64,000 nt of DNA from an uncultured Bacteroidales bacterium (GCA_905234275.1 CAJOHD010000003.1:76362-140361), one strand, 5' to 3'; positions 26,670 through 34,905 are shown, numbered from the stretch's first letter. Translations and numbers: made by a program. Notes: a model not told the origin generated them from the letters alone.

Positions 26670-27155
26670 TCAATGTTTGTAGAACTTGAGAACGATTAGT
26701 AATACAGCGAGGGCTGCGATTACGAAGAATACCCACTTGAGGGTTTGGGCGAGGCGGTTGACGTGGCGGGTGATGGTGCCGTCGGGGGCGATTTCGGTGT
26801 TAGGACCGGCCACGGTGACTTGCTTATCAACCTCCTTTTCAATGTAGATTGTATCGGTTTTTACAAGCACTTTTTCCTTAACATCGTGATAGTGATCGCG
26901 TAAGGAGGCTCGGGTGCGATCCGTAATGGTTGTGGAGCGCAGTGTGTCGCCGACCTCATTCTCGCATATAGTAATGGTGGTTACCTCACGAATAGTATCG
27001 AAGACAACCACCATCACTTGCTCGAGAACCGTGTCGGTGCGGACTTCCGACGTCTGGGTGCGGACATCAGACGTCAGACTTCGTGACGTTGTGCAGGCGC
27101 TTGCGCACAGGGCAATTGTCGCGATAAGGACAATCGTTGACTTTTTCGATGGCAT
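26670..27155 (-). CDS. Lipoprotein with C-terminal membrane helix (unimolecular-spanin-like)
   Basis: The 161-residue protein has a lipoprotein signal (STIVLIATIALCASAC, Cys 21 as the likely lipidated residue). A periplasmic part rich in Thr, Val and Asp follows, then a C-terminal membrane helix at about 139-157 (WVFFVIAALAVLLIVLKFY). An outer-membrane lipid anchor plus an inner-membrane C-terminal helix is the layout of unimolecular spanins, which fuse the two membranes in phage lysis. Its first 30 codons overlap the end of the preceding gene in another frame, as in Rz/Rz1 pairs. The function is inferred from topology only. Confidence 0.5.
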   Translation of the reverse strand: MPSKKSTIVLIATIALCASACTTSRSLTSDVRTQTSEVRTDTVLEQVMVVVFDTIREVTTITICENEVGDTLRSTTITDRTRASLRDHYHDVKEKVLVKTDTIYIEKEVDKQVTVAGPNTEIAPDGTITRHVNRLAQTLKWVFFVIAALAVLLIVLKFYKH

Positions 27156-27390
27156 CTTTCAGTTGATTGATTTCGGTTCGTAGATTGTGGACTTCTTTCT
27201 GAAGGGGTTCCACAATGTTGATGCGGAACTGCTCCACGTATTCTTTTGCGAGGTCCATGTACTTCTGAAGGGTTTCGGCCTTGAGGTTTTCGACCTCTTG
27301 TTTGTATTTGCGGCGGTTGACTATCCAGCCACAGCCGCTGACCATGCTGATGATGGCGAGCACGATGCTCAGAATGGCTTCGGTATTCAT
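27067..27390 (-). CDS. Membrane-anchored coiled-coil protein (holin- or i-spanin-like)
   Basis: The 107-residue protein has one N-terminal membrane helix (about 4-23, AILSIVLAIISMVSGCGWIV) followed by a long predicted coiled coil (KYKQEVENLKAETLQKYMDL onward to about 85) and a Cys-containing tail (CPYRDNCPVRKR). That is the layout of Rz-type inner-membrane spanins, and small holin-like proteins can also look like this. It lies between the M15 peptidase gene and the lipoprotein gene and overlaps the latter by 89 bases. Confidence 0.5.
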   Translation of the reverse strand: MNTEAILSIVLAIISMVSGCGWIVNRRKYKQEVENLKAETLQKYMDLAKEYVEQFRINIVEPLQKEVHNLRTEINQLKDAIEKVNDCPYRDNCPVRKRLHNVTKSDV

Positions 27391-27446
27391 TTTGGTTTCT
27401 CCTTTCTTATTTGGTTTATGATTTATATGCTGATTGTTTTTTGGTT

Positions 27447-27860
27447 TCAGAGTTGAGGCATCAGGTCGTAGCCGTTGGCTACTTTGCGGAGGATGCGGTG
27501 GCGGTTAGGCTCGGTGCCTGAGCCTGTCGAAGGCCGTTTGTAGCTCACGTGGAGGAATGTCGGGTAAACGATCAGTTGATCGAATGTGCCGAGTTGCTTT
27601 ATCAAGCGGATAAGCTGTTGATTGTCGTCGCAGTGGATGTCGGCAGCTTCGCCCTGCATGTGTTGGCTGTTTTTGACACCGCCAACCTCGAGGTTGTGGC
27701 GATAGCAGCGGTATCCGCTGGTGACGTAGATAGGTTTGCCGTAAAGTTCGCGAACGGGGTCGAGAACGTTGTTGACCAGAGCCACGATGTTCTCCCGGGC
27801 CCGAGGAGGGATCTGCTCGCAGCAAGGGCAACGCAGCTCCTTTTCTGTGAAGTATTTCAT
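27447..27860 (-). CDS. M15-family peptidase (phage endolysin-like)
   Basis: This is a zinc D-Ala-D-Ala or L-Ala-D-Glu type cell-wall peptidase. The N-terminal segment MKYFTEKELRCPCC and the core VTSGYRCYRHNLEVGG, SQHMQGEAADIH and FLHVSYK hold the expected His and Asp zinc ligands. The ORF is open to an ATG at 27890, but that start lies at the edge of a promoter-like motif (27891-27908). The ATG at 27858-27860 begins the usual family N terminus, so I chose it. There is no signal peptide, consistent with a phage endolysin that needs a holin. Confidence 0.82.
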   Translation of the reverse strand: MKYFTEKELRCPCCEQIPPRARENIVALVNNVLDPVRELYGKPIYVTSGYRCYRHNLEVGGVKNSQHMQGEAADIHCDDNQQLIRLIKQLGTFDQLIVYPTFLHVSYKRPSTGSGTEPNRHRILRKVANGYDLMPQL

Positions 27861-27890
27861 GACTTTATTTGGTTTTTTATTGTTTCTCAT

Positions 27891-27908
27891 CTTAATAATA
27901 TCCAGAAC
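27891..27908 (-). promoter_or_regulatory. Repeated promoter-like motif, copy 1
   Basis: Minus strand GTTCTGGATATTATTAAG. It shares the core TGGATATTAT with copies at 28963-28981 and 29126-29142, each placed just before a transcript-like unit. Confidence 0.55.
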
Positions 27909-27950
27909 GGATGTTTTTTCCGCACAAGGGCGAAAATATTTTTAAAGGCG

Positions 27951-27981
27951 AAGGCCTCCGCGAGGATGCCACGGAAGCCTT
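27951..27981 (-). terminator. Hairpin after the 60-residue gene
   Basis: Minus-strand AAGGCTTCCG and CGGAGGCCTT pair over 10 positions with one G-U. Moderately T-rich sequence follows. It separates the 28021 gene from the peptidase unit. Confidence 0.5.
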
Positions 27982-28020
27982 CAGCCACAGTTTTTTAAAG
28001 GTTAATAAATGATACGAAGT

Positions 28021-28203
28021 TTACAAACTTTTGCTCTTATTGGTAGTTGTTTTGTCATCCTCTTCGAGTTTGTGGATGAAATCCATCATGCGACCGGCGT
28101 GGTCGTCAAGGCTGTAGCCCCATATTTGTTCGAACTTCTCGGGGGTTACACTGTTGGCCCTGGTTTCATCAATTTTCTCTAATAAATCCAATTTTCTTGC
28201 CAT
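28021..28203 (-). CDS. Small hypothetical protein, 60 residues
   Basis: The product starts MARKLDLLEKIDETRANSVT and ends DDKTTTNKSKSL. It is charged and has no membrane helix. The central EKFEQIWGYSLDDHAGRMMD segment is probably helical. It lies between the sigma-like gene and the peptidase gene on the same strand, each bounded by a hairpin terminator. The composition matches its neighbours, so it is likely a real gene of the module. No family recognised. Confidence 0.55.
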   Translation of the reverse strand: MARKLDLLEKIDETRANSVTPEKFEQIWGYSLDDHAGRMMDFIHKLEEDDKTTTNKSKSL

Positions 28204-28245
28204 AGTGTCTTTATTTTTTTATTTGTTCTACTTGATTATTAAACA

Positions 28246-28272
28246 GGGCCCGCTCGGTGCCCTCGCGGGCCC
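28246..28272 (-). terminator. Strong hairpin after the sigma-like gene
   Basis: GGGCCCGC and GCGGGCCC are perfect inverse 8-mers around an 11-base loop, followed by TGTTTAATAATC on the minus strand. Confidence 0.65.
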
Positions 28273-28295
28273 ATCGTACTTATTTGTTTTCAGGG

Positions 28296-28922
28296 TTAGA
28301 GCTTAGCCAGCCGGCGGAGCAGCTTGCGTTCGAGGCGCAGCACTTCGCGCTCTGACATTTCGAGCCGTTCGGCCATCAGGTCGTAGGCGTTCACGTCATA
28401 GAGCGCACGCAGATAGCGAGTCAAGTCGGGGTCGTCGGCCACGGCGGCGAAGGCTATGTCGTAGCCCAGGTCGCGGAGGTTCGACTCCATTTCCCAGCGG
28501 CCGGCGGCTTCTTCCATCATCAGCTGCTGGGTGTAGGAGAGCTGACTGGCGGGGAGGTCATCGTTGGCCTTGTTGCGTTTGGTGTAGTCGCGCACGATGT
28601 GCGCCATTTTCGATTTGGCGATCTGTATCATCTGCGAGCTGAGTTTTCGGTTCTCAGGCCAGCGCCAGTCGCCGTCGTGGATGGCTTTATAGCAGTCGGC
28701 GCAGATCACCCAGACTGCGTCGCCTTTCATTTCGGCCTGCGAGAACGGTCCGTCGTTAGGGTTGAAGCCATACTCGGCAAGCTGTTCGGTAATCCAACGT
28801 GCGGTAAATCGTGATGCCTCATTCTTTACCTTGTCGGGGGTAGATCTCAAACGGTCGCGTTGAAGCAACTTTTCCTCTTCGCTCATGGTAGCGCGGTTAG
28901 CGCAAGAAACTACTTTCTGCAT
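28296..28922 (-). CDS. Sigma-70-like / helix-turn-helix regulator of the phage-like module
   Basis: The 208-residue protein ends with a helix-turn-helix reading AYDLMAERLEMSEREVLRLE followed by RKLLRRLAKL, resembling sigma-70 region 4 or the ArpU/RinA type of phage late regulators. A central Trp-containing segment (DAVWVICADCYKAIHDGDW) has no obvious match. There is no clear sigma region 2, so it may be a transcription factor and not a true sigma. It is the first gene of the module and has its own copy of the TGGATATTAT motif upstream, suggesting possible autoregulation. Confidence 0.6.
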   Translation of the reverse strand: MQKVVSCANRATMSEEEKLLQRDRLRSTPDKVKNEASRFTARWITEQLAEYGFNPNDGPFSQAEMKGDAVWVICADCYKAIHDGDWRWPENRKLSSQMIQIAKSKMAHIVRDYTKRNKANDDLPASQLSYTQQLMMEEAAGRWEMESNLRDLGYDIAFAAVADDPDLTRYLRALYDVNAYDLMAERLEMSEREVLRLERKLLRRLAKL

Positions 28923-28962
28923 AAGTCTGGAGTTTTATGGTTAATAATTCGTGTTCGCTTTT

Positions 28963-28981
28963 CTTTATAATATCCAAAAAC
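28963..28981 (-). promoter_or_regulatory. Repeated promoter-like motif, copy 2
   Basis: Minus strand GTTTTTGGATATTATAAAG, 40 bases before the sigma-like gene start. Confidence 0.55.
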
Positions 28982-29026
28982 ATGTCATTTCTTGCATTTC
29001 GTTGAAAAAAAATTTTTCGTGTCGAT

Positions 29027-29121
29027 AAAAAAGCGGCATTCCGTCCAGTGATCAAGCACCTTCCGAAACGCCGCCCAGCAATATATTGGGATTTATTAGA
29101 CGTGGGAGAAACGCGTTCTCC
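29027..29121 (-). ncRNA. Candidate small RNA between a promoter motif and a terminator
   Basis: Between the motif copy at 29126-29142 and a T run at 29027-29032 lies a gene-free stretch of about 95 bases. It has a 5' hairpin (GGAGAA / TTTCTCC) and a 3' hairpin of 11 pairs (GCGGCGTTTCG / CGGAATGCCGC, 29033-29074) directly followed by six T, a classic terminator. The only ORF is 9 codons (MRRTRFSHV), which could be a leader peptide. No known RNA family recognised. Confidence 0.45.
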
Positions 29122-29125
29122 TCAT

Positions 29126-29142
29126 CGTTATAATATCCAAAC
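29126..29142 (-). promoter_or_regulatory. Repeated promoter-like motif, copy 3
   Basis: Minus strand GTTTGGATATTATAACG, placed just before the candidate small RNA. The remaining stretch to 29400 is AT-rich with no supported gene. Confidence 0.5.
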
Positions 29143-29406
29143 CGACCTCTTTTTTTTCAATTTCGGAAAATTTCTTTGAATCATATTCATTATGTTTAAT
29201 TTCTAATGCAAATTTAAACACTATTTTTCATTAAAGCAAGCAAATCCAAATATTTTTTTAAAAATCAAATTTTCAACTAAATATCGGAATTTTTCGTATT
29301 TTTACACTAATTATTATTAGGTTGGAGTAAATTGGTTTTTTGATGGATAACATTCTGAATATCTGCACAAACGCCCACATCGAGTGCCGGATACAAAGAA
29401 CAGAAA

Positions 29407-29434
29407 AGGCCAGTTTCCATTGGGAATCCAGCCT
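29407..29434 (-). terminator. Possible terminator of the KAP/deaminase operon
   Basis: Minus-strand AGGCTGGATTCC and GGAAACTGGCCT pair with a mismatch around a CAAT loop, followed by TTTTCTG. It is about 150 bases past the last gene of the operon. The sequence between (29435-29579) holds no gene that I can support. Confidence 0.4.
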
Positions 29435-29579
29435 ATCCGTGTTATCTGTGCAACCCGTCACTTATCACCCAGAGTAAACGGAGAATCAATAGGTCTTCGG
29501 TGAGGTTTTCAACATGAAAGATTTTGCATCGTCGGTCACGCGAACTTTTCAAATAGAGTGTTTGGTGGTACCATCATTT

Positions 29580-30047
29580 TCACTTCTTCCATTTTAGGTA
29601 ATTTTCTATCAATTCGACGAAAGATTTCATAAAACCATCATTAGTATTTACGGTGTATAAACCAAGGTCTGATGGCTTATTTTCAAAACTATTTGGCATA
29701 CATACTAAGTGATATTGTTTATCGTCGGAATCAGCAATATTTGTTCTGTCAAAAGAAGCGAAGCCCTTTCGTGCCATCGCAGTGAATGACTCAATATACT
29801 GCGCTCTTCCTTTGGCATTGTTCACTCCTAGAACATTCGTAATGGCAGCTTCATTATACACAATCTCATCATCAGTGTATATATCTTCCAAAAGTTCTAC
29901 TTTGTTTTGAATCTTGCGCAGACTTTCATCGTCATTTATTTGGTCTGGAATTCGTCCACCTGCCGATGCAACATGAATAAAGATTCCATTCACATTGCAA
30001 AACCAATCAATATCATGGTTTGTCAAGTATATTTCTGAGTATCTCAT
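29580..30047 (-). CDS. Hypothetical protein, last gene of the KAP/deaminase operon
   Basis: The 155-residue cytoplasmic protein starts MRYSEIYLTNHDIDWFCNVN and ends ELIENYLKWKK. It has no signal peptide, membrane helix or recognised catalytic motif. It overlaps the deaminase-like gene by 4 bases (ATGA), showing translational coupling. Position after a toxin-type deaminase is where an immunity protein or accessory factor would sit, but this is inference. I do not recognise the family. Confidence 0.6.
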   Translation of the reverse strand: MRYSEIYLTNHDIDWFCNVNGIFIHVASAGGRIPDQINDDESLRKIQNKVELLEDIYTDDEIVYNEAAITNVLGVNNAKGRAQYIESFTAMARKGFASFDRTNIADSDDKQYHLVCMPNSFENKPSDLGLYTVNTNDGFMKSFVELIENYLKWKK

Positions 30048-30487
30048 AGGTTTGGAAACGTATTCTTACAGTTATCACAATACTCAAACACTTGTTTAGT
30101 TCTTGGGCGCATGGCCTTACTGAAATAAAGATGTCTCAAATTATCTTCACCACATTGCTTCATATATTTATTAGCCGCATGTTGTTCTGCACAATTGCCA
30201 ATAATATAGCGTTTGCCCGGCAAATGACAACGTTCACCAATATTCCCCAGTTCAAGCAGCTTCCTTTCAAGAACTGGATGAAATTCATCTTTCTGAGGAT
30301 AGTGAGAGTACGAAACCCTCTTAGTATGGCATCCTTTGTCATGGCAAACAGCAGCCATGGCAGGATAATCCCAATACCATGTACATTTCCCGTGATTTAT
30401 GTTTTTACGAAGTACCTGTATATGAGTATTACAAATATGCTCACAATAATGCAATATTTCTTCGTCAGGGTCAAATTGCTGTTTCAC
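30044..30487 (-). CDS. Cytidine-deaminase-superfamily protein (toxin-type deaminase-like)
   Basis: The 147-residue protein carries the two zinc motifs of the deaminase fold: C-A-E at 99-101 in IIGNCAEQHAANKYM and C-x2-C at 137-140 in FEYCDNCKN. The use of Cys in place of His in the first motif, and the C-A-E-x2-A pattern, resemble the YwqJ/BURPS668_1122-type toxin deaminases more than nucleoside deaminases. There are further Cys/His residues near the N terminus (LHYCEHICNTH). It starts 20 bases after the second KAP gene, so it belongs to that operon. It could act on nucleotides, RNA or DNA; the substrate is unknown. Confidence 0.65.
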   Translation of the reverse strand: MKQQFDPDEEILHYCEHICNTHIQVLRKNINHGKCTWYWDYPAMAAVCHDKGCHTKRVSYSHYPQKDEFHPVLERKLLELGNIGERCHLPGKRYIIGNCAEQHAANKYMKQCGEDNLRHLYFSKAMRPRTKQVFEYCDNCKNTFPNL

Positions 30488-30507
30488 GTTCTATTACTCT
30501 TTATTAG

Positions 30508-32970
30508 TTACTCAAAACAATTCTCTATAAACCTCTTATACAAACCTGAATCACCGAAAATCCTACCTAGTTCTTCTTGTTTTCGTTCGACTTCAAATTC
30601 TTCGAACTCAGCAGGAGTATCCGTTGGCACTTTAAATCTATTGACTGCTAAATCCTTATCCGTCCCTTTATGTTTTGAGAAGTAATCCAACATGGCTTCA
30701 CTTATTAAATTCCAGTGATATGTAATATCATCCTCTTGATAATGATTAGTTAAAACAGAAGCTTTTACAACACTTTGTAACACAGAATTATCAAGGAATA
30801 ACTCATCGGCATTGGGCTGTGTCATCGAGACAAAACGCTGGAAATTATGTATAAGTAACCGCTGTGCATTAGACGGCGAGCCCAATAATGTATATCCAGG
30901 ATCGCCTGTTTGACGTTCACAATTATCTTCACGTTCATAAATATTCACCAAAGCGCGAGCCATTTTCTCAAACGAATAAAACACATCTTCAAAGCAAATA
31001 TTATTTATCACCCGTTCAAATTCAGATTCCACATACTGTTTTAACATTTCAATCTGGGATTCGTGATAGGCACGACACAACAACGCACGTTTGATAATAT
31101 CATCATGCGTTCTCAAATAAGGGAATAATTCTACTATCAATGAAACATAACGCTTTACTGTATTGTTGTTCATTTTATCAGGCTCAAAACTCAACAAATG
31201 GAAGTATAAAGAATTCAATCTACCTTCTTCACTCCACTTCTTGAACTGAGCCTTCAAATCGTCGTTTCCTGCAAGGAACTTCTTGACTTCATAAACAGAT
31301 ATATGCCTACTTGATACATCTAAAGCAAAATATAACGGATAGCTTTCTGAGTTAACCAAATTCCTTGAGTCCTTCTTGTCTGAGAGTGTAAACAAAGCCT
31401 CTAAAATTTCCTTAGAAATGCCAGTTATAGGCTCTCCTTGATATGTTTTTATTCCTGGGATTTCTTTGTCTTCTTTGTTAAAAATTCGTTGATTAAGTTT
31501 GAACGGAAACAATCCTCTCCAATCTTCCTTCGAACGATACATAATCCTATCAGGCTCTCGCTCCATAACAAAATACAGCGAAGGATCTTTCAAATAAAGA
31601 ATCTTTAAAAGCAACAAATCATCAATAGAAATAATCTGATCAATATTGTATTTGGAAGCGAAGAACTCTGCGTCGTGTACAAAAATCCTGGCGAAACGCT
31701 TCACTTGTCTAAAGTTGTCGAAAGACTTGCATAGAATCCTACGTGTATTCCCTGGCATTCTTTCCAAATAGCTTAACAACATTGGATTCGTTGCCATAAG
31801 ATTCGCCTCATCAACAAATACGTTATACTGATAATTATCATCCATCTTGGGCATCACAAATTCTACCGAAAAGAATTTTTCCAAATAACGTGATGGATCT
31901 TCCACACCTCTACCTGCAAGTTGTTGACATACATAATTCTTGTCATAGGCCGTAATATATACAATGTTAGGAAAATCAGCCGTATTACGTATCAGCTTTA
32001 ATACATCTGCTATCTCCTGGCTAGTCAGACGATCCATGTCGTCAATTAACACAGGGATAATTTTTTTGTATTCAGACAAATACTGACTTATTGATGTTTT
32101 AATCGAAGAAAGAGATTTTTCTCTGTGTTTGTCAAACAAGCCAGACAAGTAAACCAATGGCTTTCGCGCATCTAATGCATTCAAAAGCTCGGCATATTTG
32201 AGTAAAGGTTTCTTTATTACCGAGTAATTAGGACCAATACTATCTACTAATGTATTGAAAAAATCTGTTACAATCTGCCCCCTAGTAGAGCTGTTCCAAG
32301 GTCGGAACCATACTATTGATGTCACTCTCTCTGAAGCGATTGTGTTCAGAGAGACCTCAATCGCTTTAAGAAAAGATGTCTTCCCCGTTCCCCATTCGCC
32401 CGCGATACCTACAGAGAAAGCCTCCTTCGACATATCTGTCCCTAATAATCTTTCCACCAAAACATCAGCATAAGCTTTACGGTTATTGTCAAACTTTAGC
32501 TTATCATCTGGGTTGTCTATTGTAAACTTTTTACCGCTTGAAGGTTTATTTTTCGGCTTCCTCGGCTTGAAAAGAATTGATAATAAGCCAGAAAACAGAC
32601 ATATTAACAACAAATGAAAATATGAAAACCGCCCTATTATTGGAAGATATTTCCAATATAACGTACTGGAAATTAGAACGATTGCACTCAAAACGAAAAG
32701 CATAATTGTTGTTCGAGAGCGATAACAATCTTTCCAATGATTAACAACAAACACTGTTGTTAATAGAAGTATTATCAGACCAAGGCTAACAGACAACCAC
32801 GGCCTTGCAAGTAATGTGTCAAAACAATCTTGCATAATATTTCCACACATTTGAAACATCTTCTCGTTAATAATATCTAGAGAGGAAAAGAAAGCAATAA
32901 TAACAATCACAAATATGATCGAGTCAATAATTGCCTTCTTTGTTGGAAATATTTGTTTTAAATAATTCAT
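30508..32970 (-). CDS. KAP-family P-loop NTPase with four N-terminal membrane helices
   Basis: The 820-residue protein has four helices in the first 135 residues (about 13-30, 58-77, 88-104, 117-134), then the KAP NTPase domain. Walker A is GEWGTGKTS at 191-199, the KAP-typical WFRPWN is at 221-226, and Walker B is IPVLIDDMDRL at 305-315. The long C-terminal part is helical with no recognised domain. KAP NTPases occur in several phage defence systems (for example RdrA of RADAR and QatA). It starts 6 bases after the first KAP gene stops. Confidence 0.85.
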   Translation of the reverse strand: MNYLKQIFPTKKAIIDSIIFVIVIIAFFSSLDIINEKMFQMCGNIMQDCFDTLLARPWLSVSLGLIILLLTTVFVVNHWKDCYRSRTTIMLFVLSAIVLISSTLYWKYLPIIGRFSYFHLLLICLFSGLLSILFKPRKPKNKPSSGKKFTIDNPDDKLKFDNNRKAYADVLVERLLGTDMSKEAFSVGIAGEWGTGKTSFLKAIEVSLNTIASERVTSIVWFRPWNSSTRGQIVTDFFNTLVDSIGPNYSVIKKPLLKYAELLNALDARKPLVYLSGLFDKHREKSLSSIKTSISQYLSEYKKIIPVLIDDMDRLTSQEIADVLKLIRNTADFPNIVYITAYDKNYVCQQLAGRGVEDPSRYLEKFFSVEFVMPKMDDNYQYNVFVDEANLMATNPMLLSYLERMPGNTRRILCKSFDNFRQVKRFARIFVHDAEFFASKYNIDQIISIDDLLLLKILYLKDPSLYFVMEREPDRIMYRSKEDWRGLFPFKLNQRIFNKEDKEIPGIKTYQGEPITGISKEILEALFTLSDKKDSRNLVNSESYPLYFALDVSSRHISVYEVKKFLAGNDDLKAQFKKWSEEGRLNSLYFHLLSFEPDKMNNNTVKRYVSLIVELFPYLRTHDDIIKRALLCRAYHESQIEMLKQYVESEFERVINNICFEDVFYSFEKMARALVNIYEREDNCERQTGDPGYTLLGSPSNAQRLLIHNFQRFVSMTQPNADELFLDNSVLQSVVKASVLTNHYQEDDITYHWNLISEAMLDYFSKHKGTDKDLAVNRFKVPTDTPAEFEEFEVERKQEELGRIFGDSGLYKRFIENCFE

Positions 32971-32976
32971 TTATTG

Positions 32977-34857
32977 TCACATTTTTGACACTGCTTCGTC
33001 AATTTTACTGATAATCAAAAGCGTTTTCTCTTTGTCTAACAACTTTAATCGTTTGGCTTTTGATTTTAAGATAGTGGATATTTTTACCAGATTGTTTTTA
33101 TCTGCTTTAACCTCGTCGTTTATTTGGGCTATTATGCCACAACCCTCGAGATAATACCTATGAATTAGGAAATGGCAGAACTCCACCTTGGCGGAATTGG
33201 GCAAGGTTGCTATCCGATTTGCTATTTCACGCGGAGACACCTGCGTGAAAATGCTTTTCATCGAATATGTGCTTTGTCTGTTTGGCATCAGTTGTTCAAA
33301 TTGTGCATTAAGGCTCTCACATGTTGTTTCTGGACCAATGTTACTCCAAACAAACTGTACATAACCTTTTTCTATTTTATCAGCTCTCTTTTGATTCAAC
33401 ATGGTGTAATACGACACTATTTCGTCCATCTCTGCGGTTCTCAATTCCTGAAATTCGTATCCACGATCGCTCAATTGAATTCTTTGAAGTTCATTTGGAT
33501 ACTTCCTAAATAATTCAGCAATGGATTTTTTTGCAGTACTAACAACCAGTTTTCTGCTCAGTTTAACCAGACTCCGTTTTTCTAACGATAGTAAAATACC
33601 AGCTAAATGAACCACTTCAAATGCATAATCCAGCTCTTTATTATAGAATCGTTTTTTTTCTTTCTTGAGAATCTTTAAAAATTCTTCGTTTGTCAGTTTA
33701 TCGCACCACCACAACTTTTCCCAATCAGTCAAATTTCGGGTATGCAAAACTCTGCTGCCATCAATAAACTGTTCAGGCGTATCCATATAACCTGTTCGAA
33801 TAAAGCTTATCAACGGCCTGATAGGAATACTTTGAGTTGAGTGATATATATGATGCCTTTCAAGTACCACATTATATTTATCCTCTATCTCCTTATTTGC
33901 CCGCTTATCCTCATCTGAAAAATTATAGCTCTGGTATTTGTCAATGGATGTATTTCCAGAACGAGCCTCTAACGATACTATGGTCAAATAGGCCACCACA
34001 TTCTTAACAAACGCTTCATAATTAGGATATTTATTTGAATCGAGTGTTATCTGGCCAAATAGACGAACGATATCAACCAAACAATGTCGAGCCAAACGGA
34101 GATTTTCGCACTTTGAAGCCGTAAACAACTCTATGATGAAATCTTTATTTGTTGTCAGTACAGGATTCTTTGCCCCATCAATAAAATGACTAATAACAGC
34201 AGCATAATTAACATCGATCGAGAAGGTCTGACCAACCAGTTTTTCTTTGAATTCTTCGTATTTTACTTTCAGTCCCTCCTGGTCGGCCACTTGCGTAAGT
34301 TTCACTTCATCACAAAGTAAGATAACCTTTGAGTCAGAATGCTCAACAATGCCATTGATAAAGCCAAACAATTCATCAAGCGGTATTCTGCAACGTTCCA
34401 AATCATCAAAAATCAATATACGGTTACCCTTAATGGCGGATGATTCAGCTTTAAACACCTCTAAAATTCCTTCTGCATCCAATAGCGTTTTCAAATCCTC
34501 ACCCGTACCATCTTTATCCAGATCCAATTTGGATTTTGTAAGAATTTGAAGTGCCGAAAAGGCTACCTTCTTAGCAACAGCCATACCTTTTGAATACAAT
34601 ATTGGATAAAGTTTGGTCTTGATTTGCCGAACAACTGAACCAATCGTGTTAATGCCATTAACGCTTATATAAATAGGCTTCAATTCTATGGCATTATCAC
34701 CCGTTTTTACCTTTGCTTTGCTCCACTCTTCAATACGATGCTCGATATAGTATGTCTTTCCACAGCCCCATTTGCCTGTAATCATTACAGCAAACTGAGG
34801 CCGTTTCATCTGCAAATATTCATTCAGATAAGATGTAAGTCGTGTATTGTCTTTCAT
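32977..34857 (-). CDS. KAP-like P-loop NTPase, soluble
   Basis: The 626-residue protein has Walker A GKWGCGKT at 28-35 very near its N terminus and Walker B ILIFDDLERC at 147-156, where the DDLER pattern is typical of KAP/STAND NTPases. A sensor-like VILLCDE follows. No membrane helix is predicted and the C-terminal 350 residues are helical. It is the first gene of a four-gene operon with a membrane KAP protein, a deaminase-like protein and a small partner. Two different KAP NTPases in one operon is unusual. Confidence 0.82.
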   Translation of the reverse strand: MKDNTRLTSYLNEYLQMKRPQFAVMITGKWGCGKTYYIEHRIEEWSKAKVKTGDNAIELKPIYISVNGINTIGSVVRQIKTKLYPILYSKGMAVAKKVAFSALQILTKSKLDLDKDGTGEDLKTLLDAEGILEVFKAESSAIKGNRILIFDDLERCRIPLDELFGFINGIVEHSDSKVILLCDEVKLTQVADQEGLKVKYEEFKEKLVGQTFSIDVNYAAVISHFIDGAKNPVLTTNKDFIIELFTASKCENLRLARHCLVDIVRLFGQITLDSNKYPNYEAFVKNVVAYLTIVSLEARSGNTSIDKYQSYNFSDEDKRANKEIEDKYNVVLERHHIYHSTQSIPIRPLISFIRTGYMDTPEQFIDGSRVLHTRNLTDWEKLWWCDKLTNEEFLKILKKEKKRFYNKELDYAFEVVHLAGILLSLEKRSLVKLSRKLVVSTAKKSIAELFRKYPNELQRIQLSDRGYEFQELRTAEMDEIVSYYTMLNQKRADKIEKGYVQFVWSNIGPETTCESLNAQFEQLMPNRQSTYSMKSIFTQVSPREIANRIATLPNSAKVEFCHFLIHRYYLEGCGIIAQINDEVKADKNNLVKISTILKSKAKRLKLLDKEKTLLIISKIDEAVSKM

Positions 34858-34905
34858 TTGACCTCAAATTTGTATTTCACCGTGGTACATTTCATTCCGC
34901 TGGGG

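Noticed and set aside
25593..29142. A complete prophage
   Set aside because: No integrase, terminase, portal, capsid or tail genes and no attachment sites are visible; only lysis-like and regulatory genes.
29273..29461. A 62-codon minus ORF after the KAP/deaminase operon
   Set aside because: It spans a terminator-like hairpin and has irregular composition; probably chance.
29580..34857. A standard RADAR system
   Set aside because: RdrB is a large adenosine deaminase of the amidohydrolase fold. Here the deaminase-like protein is 147 residues with cytidine-deaminase-type motifs, and there are two KAP genes.
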